Under the pieces are notes generated by a model, which saw only the letters and a list, made by a program, of their open reading frames with translations, made no database searches and was not told where the DNA came from. A stretch of DNA of 64,000 nt. It comes from JAPLHP01 sp963720375. GTDB lineage: Bacteria; Chloroflexota; Dehalococcoidia; UBA2247; RBG-13-53-26. The stretch spans positions 62,001 through 126,000 of the forward strand of contig CAVRFM010000008.1 of NCBI GenBank assembly GCA_963720375.1, read 5' to 3'. The translations under genes and the position numbers were made by a program. Every line of letters begins with the position of its first letter. Position 1 is the first letter of the stretch. Positions 7,095 to 15,991 of the stretch are shown in pieces.

Positions 7095-8045
7095 CTATTT
7101 GCGATAGGCCACGTAGATATCCGCCTCTATCATCTTGCCATCTTTATAGTAATGATGAACAAAATACAGGTTGCCTTGCCAATCCAGAGTTGGCTCGCCG
7201 GCAAACTGGGAAACAATCAGCTCCGGCTCCTGCCACTCCCCATTCACTCTCTTGGAGCGAAAAACAGCAGGGCTGCCATTATAGAACCTGTGGAACCAGA
7301 GTTCTTGCCCATCACTGGTTAGGAAAGGCATCCCTTCATCTCCTGCTGTATTGACAACTGCAACATTCACCGGATTTTGCCATTCTCCATTCACCCTCTT
7401 TGACATCCAGATGTCACTGCCCCCCTTACCTACGGCACGAGAGGAATGATAATAGAGTTCATCCCCCCAGATATGCAGTTCGCCAACATCATATTCTGCA
7501 GGGAAATCAGCATTTACCCAATTCTGCCACTTGCCATCTTTGAAGTCCGCCGTAAACCAATGCACACCGGTATAACCTTCACGGGCGGAACAGAAATACA
7601 TCTTGTCCCCGGAAACAAAGGTGCACCCGTCTAAGGACAATTTTCCCTTGTCCTGCAGCCAAACTCGTTCTGGTTCCTGCCAATGCGACACCCATATTCC
7701 CGTGACACCGTCAAGCAATTGACTCTGAGCAGGAATATTCGGGTCTGGGGTGAAAAAGAAATACAATTCCTGCCTATCTCCCGGAATGAAAGGCGAGTCT
7801 TCGGCTCCGGCAGTATTTATGGGGCCCGGCAGGGGCACAGGTTCCTGCCATTCGCTGGAATGGAGAACAGGAGGGAATAAATCCGTCTCCGCCAGCATCT
7901 TGACAGCATTATCAGAAATAGCTTCCTCCCGCGTGAGCGTTTGCGTCTGCTCCGGTTCAGGCGGTTTACCACATCCACTTACAACAATAGCCCCGACTAT
8001 CAGGCACAAGAATAGCCTGGCGAGACCGGCTCTTGGAATTGCCAT
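7095..8045 (-). CDS. lipoprotein with a PD40/WD40-like beta-propeller
   Basis: This is a 316-residue exported protein. It has a signal sequence LARLFLCLIVGAIVVSGC ending in a lipobox VSGC, so the cysteine at about residue 25 would be lipidated. After a short linker the rest is a series of repeats of the PD40/TolB type. Examples are 'W..PVPLPGPINTAGAEDSPF', 'WISVSHW..', 'MSKRVNGEWQNPVNV' and 'SKRVNGEWQEPELI', together with a DGQELWFH/DRQELYFF motif at the strand ends. Such propellers usually bind ligands or proteins at the cell surface. It stands alone and its function is unknown. Confidence 0.75.
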   Translation of the reverse strand: MAIPRAGLARLFLCLIVGAIVVSGCGKPPEPEQTQTLTREEAISDNAVKMLAETDLFPPVLHSSEWQEPVPLPGPINTAGAEDSPFIPGDRQELYFFFTPDPNIPAQSQLLDGVTGIWVSHWQEPERVWLQDKGKLSLDGCTFVSGDKMYFCSAREGYTGVHWFTADFKDGKWQNWVNADFPAEYDVGELHIWGDELYYHSSRAVGKGGSDIWMSKRVNGEWQNPVNVAVVNTAGDEGMPFLTSDGQELWFHRFYNGSPAVFRSKRVNGEWQEPELIVSQFAGEPTLDWQGNLYFVHHYYKDGKMIEADIYVAYRK

Positions 8046-8368
8046 CTCTCCCCCCTACTAAGGTGAAACAGAGTCCACCACATAACCGGATGGGCGAACC
8101 TGCGACTGCCCACAGCATGGCGACTTGCCAGGGATATTAATATGTACGCTGGTGTTCGTCAAGCTGGATATGCTACGCCTTTATAATCCCTCAATCCGCA
8201 GCGGATTCCTGCTCTCGCAGTAACGGCACACAGCAAGGTAATCCGCAGATTATGACAACATGCAATTGATGACGCACGGAATGGAAGATGATAAGATACA
8301 ACAGAAATGCCAACAAAACAGACCAGACAGACAATACCCAAATTAGTGAATAACGAGGGAGTTAGATA
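8046..8368. other. gene-free stretch between divergent genes
   Basis: These 323 bases lie between the leftward lipoprotein gene and rightward degV and should hold both promoters. I see no convincing coding frame, RNA or repeat in it. Confidence 0.5.
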
Positions 8369-9202
8369 GTGGTCAAGGTGGTGACTGACAGCACCGCAGA
8401 TATTCCCCCTGAGATAATAAGAGAGCTGGATATTGCCATAGTACCGATATATGTGGTGTTCGGAGATAAGGTCTATCGTGACAGAGTGGATATCAGCGAG
8501 GATGATTTCTACCGCAGACTCGTGAGCGATTCCGTCTTGCCCACCACATCAGTGCCTTCTCCGAAAGACTTCGCTGACGTGTACAGCAGGCTGGCTAATG
8601 ACACGGATGAAATCATCTCCATACACCTCACATCAAAGGAAAGCGGCATCTACAACTCAGCACTGCTGGGCAAGCAGCTTGTGGAGAAGAAGTGCCATAT
8701 TGAGGTAGTGGATTCACAGTCGATATCCATGAGCTACGGGCTTCTGGCTATGGCTGCAGCAAGGGAAGCCCGTGCCGGGGCTAGCTTAAGCCAGGTAGTG
8801 GAGTCAGTACATCGATCCGTTCCGCGGACTCATATTCTGTTCCTGGTTGATACCCTCAAGTATGTGGTCAGGGGCGGGCGCATCGGCAAAGCCCAGGGGA
8901 TGCTGGGGACCGTTCTGGGGGTGAGGCCTCTGCTCACCATGCGAGACGGCGATCTCTCCATCAGTGGCATAGCCCGGACGCGTCTAAAGGCCGTACAGCG
9001 CCTTTATGATTTTGCCGGAGGGTTCCCAGGGCTCAAGGAGGCCGCCGTGCCATACACCACTAGCCGCGAAGAGGCAGAGGCACTGGCTAAACGTATAGAG
9101 GCAGCTTTCCCCCAGGCGCCCGTCTATGTGACCAGGGTTGGACCGGCACTAGGGACCCATGCAGGTCCAGGTGCTATGGGCATGGTCGTCAGGGAAGGGT
9201 AG
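8369..9202 (+). CDS. DegV family fatty-acid-binding protein
   Basis: This is a 277-residue EDD-fold protein. The family start VVTDSTADIPPE is followed by VPIYVVFGDKVYRDRVDI, the conserved 'TSVPSP..F' loop, ISIHLTSKESGIYNSA, and VRGGRIGKAQGMLGTVLGVRPLLT. These match DegV/FakB proteins, which bind a fatty acid and in Firmicutes present it to the FakA kinase. The start is GTG at 8369, with a GAGGGAG site upstream. No fakA is nearby, so the lipid role is taken from the family. It is probably transcribed alone. Confidence 0.9.
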   Translation: MVKVVTDSTADIPPEIIRELDIAIVPIYVVFGDKVYRDRVDISEDDFYRRLVSDSVLPTTSVPSPKDFADVYSRLANDTDEIISIHLTSKESGIYNSALLGKQLVEKKCHIEVVDSQSISMSYGLLAMAAAREARAGASLSQVVESVHRSVPRTHILFLVDTLKYVVRGGRIGKAQGMLGTVLGVRPLLTMRDGDLSISGIARTRLKAVQRLYDFAGGFPGLKEAAVPYTTSREEAEALAKRIEAAFPQAPVYVTRVGPALGTHAGPGAMGMVVREG

Positions 9203-9431
9203 ACACCCTAGAGTGCGAGATAGGGTTTTGTGAGAATACCGCCACGCTTTGAGATACCACCGCAAGCCCTGGGATATAAGATAAGATTGAGTTACCTTTG
9301 ACAGACATGGAACAGGAATATAATATGGCCCAGGCGGCTTGCGGCAGGAATGCTACCTTTGTGAAGGATGCAGAGTCCATGCAAGCAGTTCGAACCCAAT
9401 TGAAGCAGCAGCTTGGGTTGGAACTAATATC

Positions 9432-10916
9432 ATGATCTGGCTGAGGCGCATTTTAACCATACCCCTTATCCTCATCTTTGTCGTCATATTCGTCCTCGTG
9501 CTCCTCCTTACCCAGTTAAATGGCACGCTGGGCAATCCTAAGTTCTACAACAACCAATTGAGCCAGGCAGATATGTACAACTGGATCTATGCTGACTTTA
9601 TGCCAGCAGCACTGGATAAAGCACAAGTGGGACTGTCTTCAGACATACCCTTCCCCATAAGCGCCATCAAGAACGATCTCATCAATGTCACCAAGGAGAC
9701 ATTTCCTCCCGACTGGCTCCAGACCCAGGTCGAGTCAGCAGACACTAAGCTAATTCAATACGTTCTGGGCGACCAAGACAACTTCACCATCACCATACCG
9801 CTGCGTGACCGCGTCGATCCCCTGGCAACAGCCATCCTTGAAATCACTAGCCGTCAAGAGATATACGATTACCTGATGTACGAGATAATAACGCCTACCA
9901 TCATGACCAACCTCGGCTCCGCCGTCAATCTGCCATTCCAGGTCACTCTGACCAAGGAAGAGATCCTCTCAGCCATAGAGGAAGCACTCCCACAGACCTG
10001 GGTGCAAGCACGTCTGGCGGATGTCATCAACGGTATCGCCGCCTACCTGAAGGGTGATGTCAACACCATAAACATAGAAATCAACCTGGCCGATAGAAAA
10101 ACGGCAGCCATGGATATCCTCGCAACTCAAACTGACCAGAAGCTGGAGGCCCTCTTCAACAGTCTGCCAGAGTGCTCGCAGGCGCAGTTCAACCAGATGG
10201 TGGCGAACTTGCATCCAGGCGAGATGCCCAGTTGTCGCCCCTCCGGGGTGTCGTACCAGCAATTCAAGACCACACTGAACATCAATGTAGCCGCATCGGT
10301 CAACCAGATGGTCGGCGATCATATACCAAACTCCTGGGTTTATACCGATGCCCAGTTGAGGCAGTCCTTGGGGGAGGATAATGCAAAGTTCCTGGACAAG
10401 GCCCGCGACCTGATAACCAAGGGTGGGGTCATAACCGAGGCAGACCTCAGGGACAAAATTTCAAACAACTCTGAAGATCTCCAGAGATTTGATAACGCCC
10501 GTCACTGGATACACACTACCAGAACCTGGCTGTGGGCTCTCTGGCTGATTCCCATCTTATTGCTCCTCTTCATTGGTCTTCTGGGTGGCAGAAGCTGGAA
10601 GACTAAACTGATCTGGGCGCTTGCAGTGCTGTTTGTCACCTGCCTGGTCATATTCATCGCTATTGCCTTAATCCAGACTAACGTTATAGATAAGCATGCG
10701 CAGGACCTGATGGGCAATCCAGCGTCGAAAGATACCGCAGTGCAGATGGTAATGACCGAGAAAGGCAACGAGATAGCCTACAATGCCATCAGCTCTTTTG
10801 CCTCAGGGATGCAAAACAAGGTGCTATATCTGATGATAGCTTCTGGCATCGTCATTGTGGGAACAATCGCCTGGACCGTGATACAGTCGAGAAGGGGTCG
10901 CGCACCTAGTAAATAG
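9432..10916 (+). CDS. membrane protein of unknown function with a large extracytoplasmic domain
   Basis: From the ATG at 9432 the protein has 494 residues. An N-terminal hydrophobic helix (LTIPLILIFVVIFVLVLLLT, residues about 7-27) anchors a domain of about 340 residues with many predicted amphipathic helices. Two or three further helices follow at the C-terminal end (LWALWLIPILLLLFIGLL, LIWALAVLFVTCLVIFIAIALI, VLYLMIASGIVIVGTIAW). I do not recognise the family. An upstream frame-consistent start at 9339 exists but adds an unlikely Cys-rich leader. No enzymatic motif is seen. Confidence 0.65.
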   Translation: MIWLRRILTIPLILIFVVIFVLVLLLTQLNGTLGNPKFYNNQLSQADMYNWIYADFMPAALDKAQVGLSSDIPFPISAIKNDLINVTKETFPPDWLQTQVESADTKLIQYVLGDQDNFTITIPLRDRVDPLATAILEITSRQEIYDYLMYEIITPTIMTNLGSAVNLPFQVTLTKEEILSAIEEALPQTWVQARLADVINGIAAYLKGDVNTINIEINLADRKTAAMDILATQTDQKLEALFNSLPECSQAQFNQMVANLHPGEMPSCRPSGVSYQQFKTTLNINVAASVNQMVGDHIPNSWVYTDAQLRQSLGEDNAKFLDKARDLITKGGVITEADLRDKISNNSEDLQRFDNARHWIHTTRTWLWALWLIPILLLLFIGLLGGRSWKTKLIWALAVLFVTCLVIFIAIALIQTNVIDKHAQDLMGNPASKDTAVQMVMTEKGNEIAYNAISSFASGMQNKVLYLMIASGIVIVGTIAWTVIQSRRGRAPSK

Positions 10917-10961
10917 CGCGCTGTTAGCCATTTCTACGAAAATACAGCATAGATTGTCACT

Positions 10962-11987
10962 CTAGCTATTCTCCACCAGCCTGTAGAGATTGACGCCCTC
11001 CCTCTCCACCATGGCTACCCGACCGCGCTGCTCCAGAAGTTGCAGATGAGCCACCGTTTCCCGTACAGCCAGAACCCTGTTGGTGCCATCCATCTGCTCC
11101 CACTCACCCACATCCCATCCCACCTGACAGGCTATTTCCCAGGGGCTCAAGATATGACCAGATAACGCAGCCGCCACCTCATCCAAACGGCGGCTGTGAT
11201 GCTGCAGAATCTCATCCACTCGCTGGCTCAGATGCACAAAGGGTCTCTTGTGGGCCGGGAGAACCAGTTTCACATCCAGATGCTGTACCTTCCGCAGGGC
11301 ATTGAGATACTGGCCGAGTTGGTCGCAACTGGTGAGGTGACTGGGTGAGATATGAGGAGTTATCTCAACCAGGACATGGTCGCCGGAAAAGAGTATCTTA
11401 TTCTCTTCATCATAAACGCAGACGTGCCCCGGGCTATGACCCGGTGTGAGAATGGCACGCAGCCGCCCACTCTCTCCAATCGGATTCTCCTCACCCTGAA
11501 GCAACAGGTCCACCTCCAGGCCCCTGGGGAAGAGATCCCTGCCAAACATCGCTGTCTGTTGGAATATCTCCAGTTCCGATGAGGGCACGCCGAGAGACCT
11601 GACCCAGGGAACCAGCCCATGTATATTCCACTCTTCGGATGAGCCGACGATATTCCGGAGGATATTCCAATCATCCTGGTGTATCACTACTCTGGCCCCT
11701 GAAGCTGTCCTGACCCTATTAGCCAGCCCACTGTGATCGGGGTGGTAATGGGTAATCAAGAGCCAACAAATGTCCTTCAGGGATATGCCGAGAGAAGCGA
11801 TCTGGCTACAGAGAACGTCAAAGGAACTTTTGTCGTTGTAGCCGCTATCCACCATCACCCATCCTTTGCCCTCTCGCACAAGGTAGCAAAGGGTCACCGA
11901 TTCATGGTCCTGTGACCGCAGCCCCGGAGTAAAGGGGACCTCCAGCATATAGATCCCTGGGGCTACCTGTTGCGGCATTTCCTTCAT
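10962..11987 (-). CDS. metallo-beta-lactamase-fold hydrolase
   Basis: This is a 341-residue MBL-fold protein. The metal motif HYHPDH (LLITHYHPDHSGLA), a third-metal-ligand histidine in TPGHSPGHVCVYDEE, and SGDHVL are all present. About 90 residues at the C-terminus form a helical/winged-helix-like extension (AHLQLLEQRGRVAMVEREG), as in RNase-J-unrelated MBL proteins close to LACTB2/thioesterase-type hydrolases. The substrate is not evident. It converges with the membrane protein gene and has its own upstream region. Confidence 0.85.
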   Translation of the reverse strand: MKEMPQQVAPGIYMLEVPFTPGLRSQDHESVTLCYLVREGKGWVMVDSGYNDKSSFDVLCSQIASLGISLKDICWLLITHYHPDHSGLANRVRTASGARVVIHQDDWNILRNIVGSSEEWNIHGLVPWVRSLGVPSSELEIFQQTAMFGRDLFPRGLEVDLLLQGEENPIGESGRLRAILTPGHSPGHVCVYDEENKILFSGDHVLVEITPHISPSHLTSCDQLGQYLNALRKVQHLDVKLVLPAHKRPFVHLSQRVDEILQHHSRRLDEVAAALSGHILSPWEIACQVGWDVGEWEQMDGTNRVLAVRETVAHLQLLEQRGRVAMVEREGVNLYRLVENS

Positions 11988-12040
11988 AATCAGGATGCGG
12001 TGCTTTGCGGGTGGTGCGCTGTTCTCAAGTATAACACAAG

Positions 12041-12087
12041 AAGGAGGATATCTGTCGCTCGATCTAATGAGCGCCAGATCCCTCCTT
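12041..12087. terminator. long imperfect hairpin between MBL and RRM genes
   Basis: The arms AAGGAGGATATCTG and CAGATCCCTCCTT enclose a second inner stem (CGCTC/GAGCG). The element lies 117 bases past the stop of the leftward RRM gene and just upstream of a -10-like TATACT for the MBL gene. It may act as a terminator for the RRM transcript; the T-tract is weak. Confidence 0.45.
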
Positions 12088-12203
12088 TACTGCATACGAA
12101 ACCTCATAGTAGGAGAACCTGTGTTGCCAGGTCTTAAGACACTCTTACCCTCAGGATCGACTATAGTCCAAATGTATCCCGATGATAGAAAGGACAGAGG
12201 CAG

Positions 12204-12560
12204 TTAGTACCTTCGTCCTCCACCACCACCTCCCCCACCCCTCCCGCCACCAAAACCACCACGTCCTCCCCCTCCACCCCTTCCGCCTCGCTGAGGCCCA
12301 CCGCCTCTACCACCAGCAGGTCGCGGACGCGCCTCATTTACATCAAGCGTACGCCCATTCACCATTTTGGCCTTGAGACCGACAATCGCAGCCTGAGCCT
12401 CAGTTCTCTCCGGCATCTCGACAAACCCAAAACCTCTGGGCTGGCCGCTATACCTGTCTCTGACAATGCTAACCGTCTCTACCTTGCCGAAAGGCTCAAA
12501 CTCATGACGTAACTCATCCTCGGTGGTATCAGATGACAAATTACCTACATATATCTTCAC
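12204..12560 (-). CDS. RRM-domain RNA-binding protein with glycine-rich tail
   Basis: This is a 118-residue protein. Residues 1-80 form one RNA recognition motif with RNP2 (IYVGNLS) and RNP1 (RGFGFVEM) intact. The last about 35 residues are a Gly/Arg-rich tail (repeated GGRGGGG). Such small bacterial RRM proteins, common in cyanobacteria and Chloroflexota, act as cold-shock or RNA chaperone proteins. The start is GTG with GGAGG five bases upstream. It neighbours a small double zinc-ribbon gene in the same direction. Confidence 0.95.
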   Translation of the reverse strand: MKIYVGNLSSDTTEDELRHEFEPFGKVETVSIVRDRYSGQPRGFGFVEMPERTEAQAAIVGLKAKMVNGRTLDVNEARPRPAGGRGGGPQRGGRGGGGGRGGFGGGRGGGGGGGGRRY

Positions 12561-12617
12561 CGAATCCTCCTTTACTCGAACGGGGGTTAGTATACGACTC
12601 CTGGTGACGGAATCAGA

Positions 12618-12655
12618 ACCATCGGAGGCTGGGATATTACCCCGCCTCCGATGGT
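12618..12655 (-). terminator. strong hairpin between zinc-ribbon and RRM genes
   Basis: A 12-pair stem (ACCATCGGAGGC with GCCTCCGATGGT) lies 17 bases after the stop of the leftward zinc-ribbon gene. On the minus strand it is followed by TTCTGATTCC. It is probably a terminator or a processing barrier before the RRM gene. Confidence 0.6.
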
Positions 12656-12671
12656 AATAGAGGCTAAACGA

Positions 12672-12995
12672 TTAGCGGCTATTCATTCTGACTTTGTCAT
12701 AGCAGCGGCTGCAATACACCGGCCTGCCATCTCGGGGCTGAAAGGGTACCTGTGTCTCGATGCCGCACTCAGCACATACGGCAGCGAACATTTCGCGATT
12801 CGACGATCTGGAACCGCCGGAACCGCCAAAACCGCCGGAGCCATTGCGCTGCGCCCTCTTTGCCTGACGGCATGGCGGGCATCGCTTGGGCTCATTGGTA
12901 TACCCCTTAACTGCAAAGAACTCTTGCTCTTCGACGCTGAATGTGAAGCTACTTCCACAATCTGCGCACTGAAGCGTTTTTTCCACTGGGCTCAT
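12672..12995 (-). CDS. small double zinc-ribbon protein
   Basis: This is a 107-residue protein starting at the ATG 12995, preceded by AAAGGAGGT. The first ribbon is CADC...CPPC (LQCADCGSSFTFSVEEQEFF, then KRCPPCRQAKR). A Gly/Ser linker follows, then a second ribbon CAEC...CSRC (VPFQPRDGRPVYCSRCYDKV). It matches the 'probable zinc-ribbon domain' family common in Chloroflexota. A close paralogue lies at 46700-47011. The function is unknown; the neighbouring RRM gene hints at RNA-related work. Confidence 0.85.
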   Translation of the reverse strand: MSPVEKTLQCADCGSSFTFSVEEQEFFAVKGYTNEPKRCPPCRQAKRAQRNGSGGFGGSGGSRSSNREMFAAVCAECGIETQVPFQPRDGRPVYCSRCYDKVRMNSR

Positions 12996-13270
12996 TGGAT
13001 GACCTCCTTTCTTCTCATAGTTGGCTAGAGTTCGGTCATCCAGAGCCTGCAAGGATCGCTAGAAAGGAGTCCTGAGTGGCCGGGTAACCTATGCAATAAC
13101 CACTGGCCTCAATATACAACAAAAAAAGACCATATGCAATACTCTGTACTCGTCCATCACATATGAGAGGGATTTGTGACCCCGATGGCCTTCATTGAGA
13201 CACACCTGCAAGGTCATCTTGGTAGGCTCTACCTGTAGAGTAAAATCTAACCCGGGGAACAGGGGGACTC

Positions 13271-13483
13271 ATGGATCCAGTGGTAACAAGGCACACCATT
13301 GAAAACGGATTTGCCATGGCTGAGCCACTGGCATTGCTAGCCATTCTGGCAGCCGTTTCGGCAGGAGTGACAATGGCTGCCACAGGTCCACTGGGGGAAG
13401 GCTTTACTGAGACGGCCAATGCTGAGTTGGGCAAAGCCCACACGGCTGTCACCGCTTGGCTGGACAATCTCAATAAACCTTAA
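13271..13483 (+). CDS. small hypothetical protein with a hydrophobic segment
   Basis: This is a possible 70-residue protein beginning at an ATG with GGGGGA four bases before it. Residues about 17-37 (EPLALLAILAAVSAGVTMAA) could form a membrane helix. I do not recognise it. The ribosome site and typical codon choice support it, but its length leaves doubt. Confidence 0.4.
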   Translation: MDPVVTRHTIENGFAMAEPLALLAILAAVSAGVTMAATGPLGEGFTETANAELGKAHTAVTAWLDNLNKP

Positions 13484-13608
13484 CTCCAGACTTGGAAGCA
13501 ATAGCCACCTCTACGCCGACAATAGCGCTTCCGACGGCACCGGTCCGATGATCCCGAGGAAGCAAGATACCTCTGTTGGCTAGGCCATCCTCAAGATCAG
13601 CCTTCAGC

Positions 13609-14280
13609 CTACCGGAGGTTGGGAAAGGGCAGCTTGTTGACCAGGGCCAGGGGATTAGCCTCCACTACCAGTTGCACTTCTTTCTCTGCCAAACCAGCGC
13701 CTCTCAATATAGCAGCCGCCAGTATTGGTGTGAGCAGATCCGGACTGTCATGAGCATCAGAGTCAAGCACCAGCTTGATACCCGTGACCGCAGCCAGTTG
13801 AACAATATGCCCATTGGTCAGGCAATGCCCCTTGCGAGCACTTATCTCAACAAGCACACCATTCGCCGCTGCTAACTTTGCCTCCTCTAAGGTGAGCAAA
13901 CCGGGGTGGGCCAGAATATCCACATCAGACGACCGGACTGCTGCCAGGTTAGTCCCTTTCTCTACCGGCTCAACTATAGTCTCGCCGTGGACCACCACCA
14001 GGCACGCCCCTAATTCCTTGGCCTGCTTTGCCGCCCCGGCAATGGCACTTGCCGGAACATGAGTGAGTTCAACACCAGGGATAGCCACAATGTCCCAGCA
14101 GTTCCTGGCTACCCTGCAGTCCTCAACAATTTCGCGGAGCACCCTCTCCATTGAGCCCGGACCAACGTGGTCAGTGAGCGCAATACCACGGTAGCCGTTC
14201 TCTGCTGCCCGCCGTATCAGCTCAAGAGGTGAGAGCTCCCCATCGCTCAATGAGGTGTGAGTATGGAAGTCGTAGATCAT
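13609..14280 (-). CDS. PHP-domain phosphoesterase
   Basis: From the ATG at 14280 the protein has 223 residues. It opens with MIYDFHTHTSLSDGELSP, the HxH metal motif of the PHP superfamily, then IALTDH, the later VHGE, and DILAHPG. Further ligands appear in LVLDSDAHDSPDLL. The fold binds two or three metals and hydrolyses phosphoesters; relatives include histidinol phosphatase and the PolX exonuclease domain. The substrate is unknown. It is transcribed away from the usp gene. Confidence 0.85.
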   Translation of the reverse strand: MIYDFHTHTSLSDGELSPLELIRRAAENGYRGIALTDHVGPGSMERVLREIVEDCRVARNCWDIVAIPGVELTHVPASAIAGAAKQAKELGACLVVVHGETIVEPVEKGTNLAAVRSSDVDILAHPGLLTLEEAKLAAANGVLVEISARKGHCLTNGHIVQLAAVTGIKLVLDSDAHDSPDLLTPILAAAILRGAGLAEKEVQLVVEANPLALVNKLPFPNLR

Positions 14281-14351
14281 ACCTTGCCCCAAAACAGGGT
14301 TTGGGTATATAACTATAGCATTGAAAAAAATGCCAGACAAGCAGGCGGAAT

Positions 14352-14843
14352 ATGCAGCATAGGCCAAGTTTCAAGATATTATTAGTTCCATTGGATGGCT
14401 CAAAACTCGGGGAGGCATCCTTGCCATATGTGGAGGAACTGGCCAGCATAGCACAGGCAGAGGTCATCTTACTCCAGGTCGTGAGACCACAATACGACGT
14501 TGCTCTCGCTGAGTCGTATTCCTCCCATCTTGACCAGATATCGAAAGAATACCTCGCCCATGCCTCAGCCGCCGCCAATGAATACCTGGACTCCATTAAA
14601 GAAAAACTGACAAAAAGAGGAATAACAACCCATGCCGTTGTAGATGTAGGCTCACCAGCCGAAAGGATCATCTCCTGCGCCAGGGAAAAACACGCCGACC
14701 TTATCATTATCTCCACCCATGGACACCCGGGTGTCGGCCAGCGGCTACTCGGCAGCGTAACCTATAAATTACTCCATTACGCGGATAGACCGGTTTTCCT
14801 CGTCACACCATCCGCTAAGTCAACGACCCATCAAGAAAATTGA
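14352..14843 (+). CDS. universal stress protein UspA family
   Basis: This 163-residue single-domain Usp protein opens with KILLVPLDGSKLGEASLPYVEELA. The ATP-binding signature G-x2-G-x9-G-S is present near the C-terminus (STHGHPGVGQRLLGSVTYKLLHYADRPVFLV). It may share a divergent promoter region with the PHP gene. The ino1 gene begins only 21 bases downstream, so the two may be co-transcribed, which would tie the inositol-lipid operon to stress control. Confidence 0.92.
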   Translation: MQHRPSFKILLVPLDGSKLGEASLPYVEELASIAQAEVILLQVVRPQYDVALAESYSSHLDQISKEYLAHASAAANEYLDSIKEKLTKRGITTHAVVDVGSPAERIISCAREKHADLIIISTHGHPGVGQRLLGSVTYKLLHYADRPVFLVTPSAKSTTHQEN

Positions 14844-14864
14844 GGGAAAAGGAGGCGTACAAAC

Positions 14865-15962
14865 TTGGGAAAGATAAACGTGGCTATAATAGGTGTGGGC
14901 AACTGTGCCTCCTCTCTGGTTCAGGGTGTTTACTTCTATCGTGATGCACGAGATGATACCTTCGTACCAGGCTTGATGCACCCCACCCTCGGGGGATACC
15001 ACGTCCGCGACATCCAGTTTGTAGCTGCTTTCGATATTGACAAGAATAAGGTGGGGAAGGACTTGGCAGAGGCTATCTATACTCCCCCCAACAATACCTT
15101 CAAGTTCTGCGAGGTACCTCTTAGCGGAGTAAAGGTTCACCGGGGGATGACCCATGATGGGCTGGGCAAATACCTCTCACAGGTAATCACCAAGGCCCCG
15201 GGTTCCACAGCCAATATTGTTAACATCCTCAAAGAGACGAAAACCGATGTGGTTTTGAGCTATCTCCCCGTCGGAAGCGAAGCAGCGACCAAATGGTATG
15301 TGGAACAGATCCTCGATGCCGGTTGCGGCTTCGTCAATTGCATCCCTGTATTCATTTCCCGGGAGAATTACTGGCAGGAGCGCTTTGCTGAACGAGGATT
15401 GCCAGTCATAGGGGATGATATCAAGTCTCAGGTCGGCGCCACCATCACACACAGGGTGCTCACCAGACTCTTCCGAGACCGAGGTGTTAAGCTCGAGAGA
15501 ACCTATCAGCTCAACTTCGGTGGAAATACCGACTTCTACAATATGCTGGAGCGAGAGCGCCTGGAGTCAAAGAAGATTTCTAAGACCAACGCAGTAATAT
15601 CACAGCTAGACTACGAACTTGAACCCGGCAATATCCATGTTGGACCAAGCGACTATGTCCCCTGGCTCGCCGACCGCAAGTTCTGCTACATTCGCATGGA
15701 GGGAACAACCTTCGGCAACGTCCCCCTGAATCTCGAGCTTAAACTCGAGGTGTGGGACAGCCCCAACTCAGCAGGGATAGTCATCGACGCTATAAGATGC
15801 TGCAAGCTGGCTCTGGAGAGAGGCCTCAGCGGTTCTCTGGTTGCTCCTTCGGCCTGCTTCATGAAATCGCCTCCCATCCAATATACGGATGACGAGGGAC
15901 GTCGAATGCTAGAAGAATTCATTGCCGGGACAAACAACGAGACCCTGCCGCCAAAGAAATAA
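14865..15962 (+). CDS. ino1: myo-inositol-1-phosphate synthase
   Basis: This is a 365-residue NAD-dependent enzyme that converts glucose-6-phosphate to inositol-1-phosphate. The Rossmann start VAIIGVGNCASSLVQGVYFY, the NPTLGG-like region HPTLGGYHVRDIQFVAAFDID, and LNFGGNTDFYNM are as in the actinobacterial/archaeal short form. The start is TTG, supported by AAGGAGG nine bases upstream. It heads a cluster with a GT4 glycosyltransferase and a CDP-alcohol phosphotransferase, pointing to phosphatidylinositol-type lipid synthesis. Confidence 0.95.
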   Translation: MGKINVAIIGVGNCASSLVQGVYFYRDARDDTFVPGLMHPTLGGYHVRDIQFVAAFDIDKNKVGKDLAEAIYTPPNNTFKFCEVPLSGVKVHRGMTHDGLGKYLSQVITKAPGSTANIVNILKETKTDVVLSYLPVGSEAATKWYVEQILDAGCGFVNCIPVFISRENYWQERFAERGLPVIGDDIKSQVGATITHRVLTRLFRDRGVKLERTYQLNFGGNTDFYNMLERERLESKKISKTNAVISQLDYELEPGNIHVGPSDYVPWLADRKFCYIRMEGTTFGNVPLNLELKLEVWDSPNSAGIVIDAIRCCKLALERGLSGSLVAPSACFMKSPPIQYTDDEGRRMLEEFIAGTNNETLPPKK

Positions 15963-15991
15963 TCTGCAAGGGATGGCTTGCTTCCTAGGCG

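Noticed and set aside
9375..9415. A GTTCGAACCC stretch resembling a tRNA T-loop
   Set aside because: The flanking bases do not pair into a T-arm or acceptor stem, and no anticodon arm is found.
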